Below, piece after piece: positions 62,449 through 64,000 of a DNA stretch of 64,000 nucleotides. The position numbers were made by a program, and so were the translations under genes. The DNA comes from JAQIBY01 sp963676165. GTDB lineage: Bacteria > Bacteroidota > Bacteroidia > Bacteroidales > ML635J-15. Numbering within the stretch: position 1 is the stretch's first letter; each line of letters opens with the position of its first letter. Location of the stretch: the NCBI GenBank assembly GCA_963676165.1, contig OY781043.1:3782001-3846000 (forward strand), in the 5' to 3' direction. The notes under the pieces were generated by a model that was not told where the DNA came from, made no database searches, and worked only from the letters and a program-made list of their open reading frames with translations.

Positions 62449-64000
62449 TTATTCAGCATTTTGGAGTTTATCTTCCCATTTATCCCATCGTTTTCCGTTG
62501 ATTTTGAATAACTCTCCAGCTTTGTAATTGTAAATTAAGAAAATATTTCCATCCGGATGATATTTGTACCAGTTGCCATTTTTTGTTCCCATGATATAAT
62601 TTCCTCGTAATTCTGTTTTTCCATTGTCGTACCACCATTGATGCATTCCATCTGCTTCATTATCAATGTAATTGCCTTCAAAAATCAATTGGTCATCCAA
62701 TAAATAGTGTCGCCAGATACCTTGCTTTAATCCATAATCATAAGTACCAATTTCCGTGTGATCTCCGACATTATAAAACCATTCACCTTGTTTCACATTG
62801 TCAAAGAATTCACCTCGTTGTATGGTATCTCCTTCTATGGATAATTCAACAAATTTTCCTTCGCGTTTTCCTTTATGATAATTTTCAATTCGTAAAACTT
62901 TTCCGTTGGAATAGTACCAAGTCCAGAGTCCATGAGCTTTACCATTTCTGTAATTCCCCGTCTGTTCTACGCTTCCATCTGCAAAATAAAAATCCCATTT
63001 TCCATGACGTTTACCATCTTTGAATGCACCTTTAGCGCGGATGGATTTATCGGGATAATAGAAAACCCAAAGGCTATCTTTTTCCCCTATTTCTGAAAGT
63101 GATCCTTCCGATTCAACTTGACCAAATTCATTATATTCCATGGCCTTATTAATTTTACCATTGGCATTGTACTCTTTATGCAATCCAACTGGAATACTAT
63201 CGATAAAAGCACCTTCATACCTTACGTTTCCGTTTGGATAGTAGGATTGTTTAAGTTTAGCTTCAAGGTTTGCCTCAACTTCTTCAGCAATGACAGGTTT
63301 TCCTTTAAAATATTGCTGTTCACGAATAATTTTACCGCTTTTTGAGTATTCACGGTACATACCATGCAAGAGGTCTGCAAGGTAATATGCTTCAATTTTA
63401 ATTTGTCCGGCAGGATAAAACTCTACCCATTTACCTGTTTTTTGTTTGTCAGAATTTCTGCGATTTACCATATTCGATTCAACCAAATACCCGTTAAAAT
63501 ATTCAAAGAGATTAATGATTTCCCCATTTTTTGAGTATTCTTTGGTTAATCCATGGCGCTTATCGTCCTTAAAAGAAGATGTGTACCTTATATTTCCAGT
63601 TTCTGGATAATAATATTCTGAAACACCACTTTTTTTATTCTCATAATACAATTCTTTAGCATAAAGTTTGCTGACAACTGAGTCTTCATTTTCAATGAGT
63701 TTATATTGGAAAGAATATCCGTGTTTTTTGCCCATTCTGTAGGTTATTTGTTTGGAAAGTTTTCCATTTTCATGATAAAAATTCCAAATACTATCAAGTT
63801 CAAACAAGGTGCGTTTGCCTTCAGAACGCATATTTCCGTTGGGATAATAATTTTTCCAATATCCGTTTGGTTTTCCATTTTCCATATATCCTTCGCTGCT
63901 GATTTGCCCATTTGCATAGTAAAAGACATTGTATCCATTAGGATAAATATCAGTCTCTTGGGCGTTTACAGCAAGTGCAGATAGCAAAATTGATAATATG
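62449..64000 (-). CDS. MORN-repeat (YwqK-like) exported protein, start outside the window
   Basis: At least 516 codons; the frame is still open at the window edge, where it encodes a signal peptide (ILLSALAVNA) ahead of QETDIYPNGYN, so the true start is just beyond 64000. The body is a tandem array of ~22-25-residue MORN_2 units with the core YPNGN/YYANGQI...EG.Y.NGK..G.W. Such proteins are often labelled YwqK-family antitoxins, but the long secreted form in Bacteroidota has no shown antitoxin role. Likely an envelope or surface protein. Confidence 0.85.
   Translation of the reverse strand, partial: ILSILLSALAVNAQETDIYPNGYNVFYYANGQISSEGYMENGKPNGYWKNYYPNGNMRSEGKRTLFELDSIWNFYHENGKLSKQITYRMGKKHGYSFQYKLIENEDSVVSKLYAKELYYENKKSGVSEYYYPETGNIRYTSSFKDDKRHGLTKEYSKNGEIINLFEYFNGYLVESNMVNRRNSDKQKTGKWVEFYPAGQIKIEAYYLADLLHGMYREYSKSGKIIREQQYFKGKPVIAEEVEANLEAKLKQSYYPNGNVRYEGAFIDSIPVGLHKEYNANGKINKAMEYNEFGQVESEGSLSEIGEKDSLWVFYYPDKSIRAKGAFKDGKRHGKWDFYFADGSVEQTGNYRNGKAHGLWTWYYSNGKVLRIENYHKGKREGKFVELSIEGDTIQRGEFFDNVKQGEWFYNVGDHTEIGTYDYGLKQGIWRHYLLDDQLIFEGNYIDNEADGMHQWWYDNGKTELRGNYIMGTKNGNWYKYHPDGNIFLIYNYKAGELFKINGKRWDKWEDKLQNAE

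Noticed and set aside
62449..64000. Labelling the MORN-repeat protein an antitoxin
   Set aside because: It has a signal peptide and many repeats and no toxin gene nearby; the YwqK label is only by repeat similarity.

Overview
The window looks like a chromosomal segment of a Bacteroidota (Bacteroidetes) bacterium. It is AT-rich. Several proteins are secreted with C-terminal sorting domains of the type IX secretion kind, and there are many SPII lipoproteins, DUF4476 and DUF2490-type proteins, lamin-tail proteins and promoters of the TTG-N19/20-TAnnTTTG type. The core genes (polA, gltX, tyrS, ruvB, nadA, dapD, asd, birA, suf genes, tRNA-Leu) also fit this phylum.

Layout. 1-3.2 kb: the end of an Mrp/NBP35 ATPase gene, a NifU-type Fe-S scaffold gene and two glycosyltransferase genes. 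3.26-13.41 kb: an accessory island bounded by a perfect 135-bp direct repeat (3122-3256 and 13412-13546). The repeat is the 3' end of the second glycosyltransferase gene plus the 3' end of the convergent ATPase gene, so the island split a tail-to-tail gene pair and rebuilt both genes. All island genes are on the minus strand: a giant coiled-coil lipoprotein, a beta-lactamase-fold lipoprotein, an unknown lipoprotein, IS110 and IS3 elements and an HNH nuclease. Three of them are followed by ~130-bp imperfect palindromes with integron attC architecture, and two have exact complementary cassette ends. I read this as an integrase-less integron cassette array (CALIN-like) whose site region was invaded by an IS110 element.

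13.5-21.1 kb: an AAA ATPase, then a minus-strand operon with a TetR regulator (carrying a canonical EF-hand loop), a LolA-like periplasmic protein, a four-helix-bundle gene bracketed by heptanucleotide repeats, two FtsX/MacB-like permeases, an ABC ATPase and an outer-membrane beta-barrel. This is plausibly a trans-envelope lipid or lipoprotein transport system. 21.2-22.3 kb: a decayed IS4-type transposase containing a nested palindrome. 22.3-27.4 kb: an outer-membrane protein, CotH, DUF2490 cluster and two lipoproteins. 27.4-42 kb: gltX, a cyclophilin, polA, a subtilase, tRNA-Leu, dCMP deaminase, CtpA-like protease, GH25 lysozyme, asd and a large lamin-tail surface protein.

42-46.8 kb: a triple-DUF4476 protein, a small membrane-protein/XRE regulator pair with a palindromic operator, an IS256 element with an 8-bp target duplication, and a second AAA ATPase. 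46.9-56.3 kb: an acyl-CoA ligase, dapD, sufT, a frameshifted sufE, sufS, a YgjP-type metallopeptidase, birA, a PagL-like deacylase and nadA. 56.97-64 kb: tyrS, an M1 aminopeptidase, ruvB, an outer-membrane protein and a MORN-repeat protein running off the end.

The most notable items are the 135-bp-repeat-bounded cassette island, the IS110 element sitting between attC-like arms with a covarying hairpin shared with a second site, and the EF-hand TetR regulator. No integrase, CRISPR array or rRNA was seen. All assignments come from reading the sequence; no database search was run.
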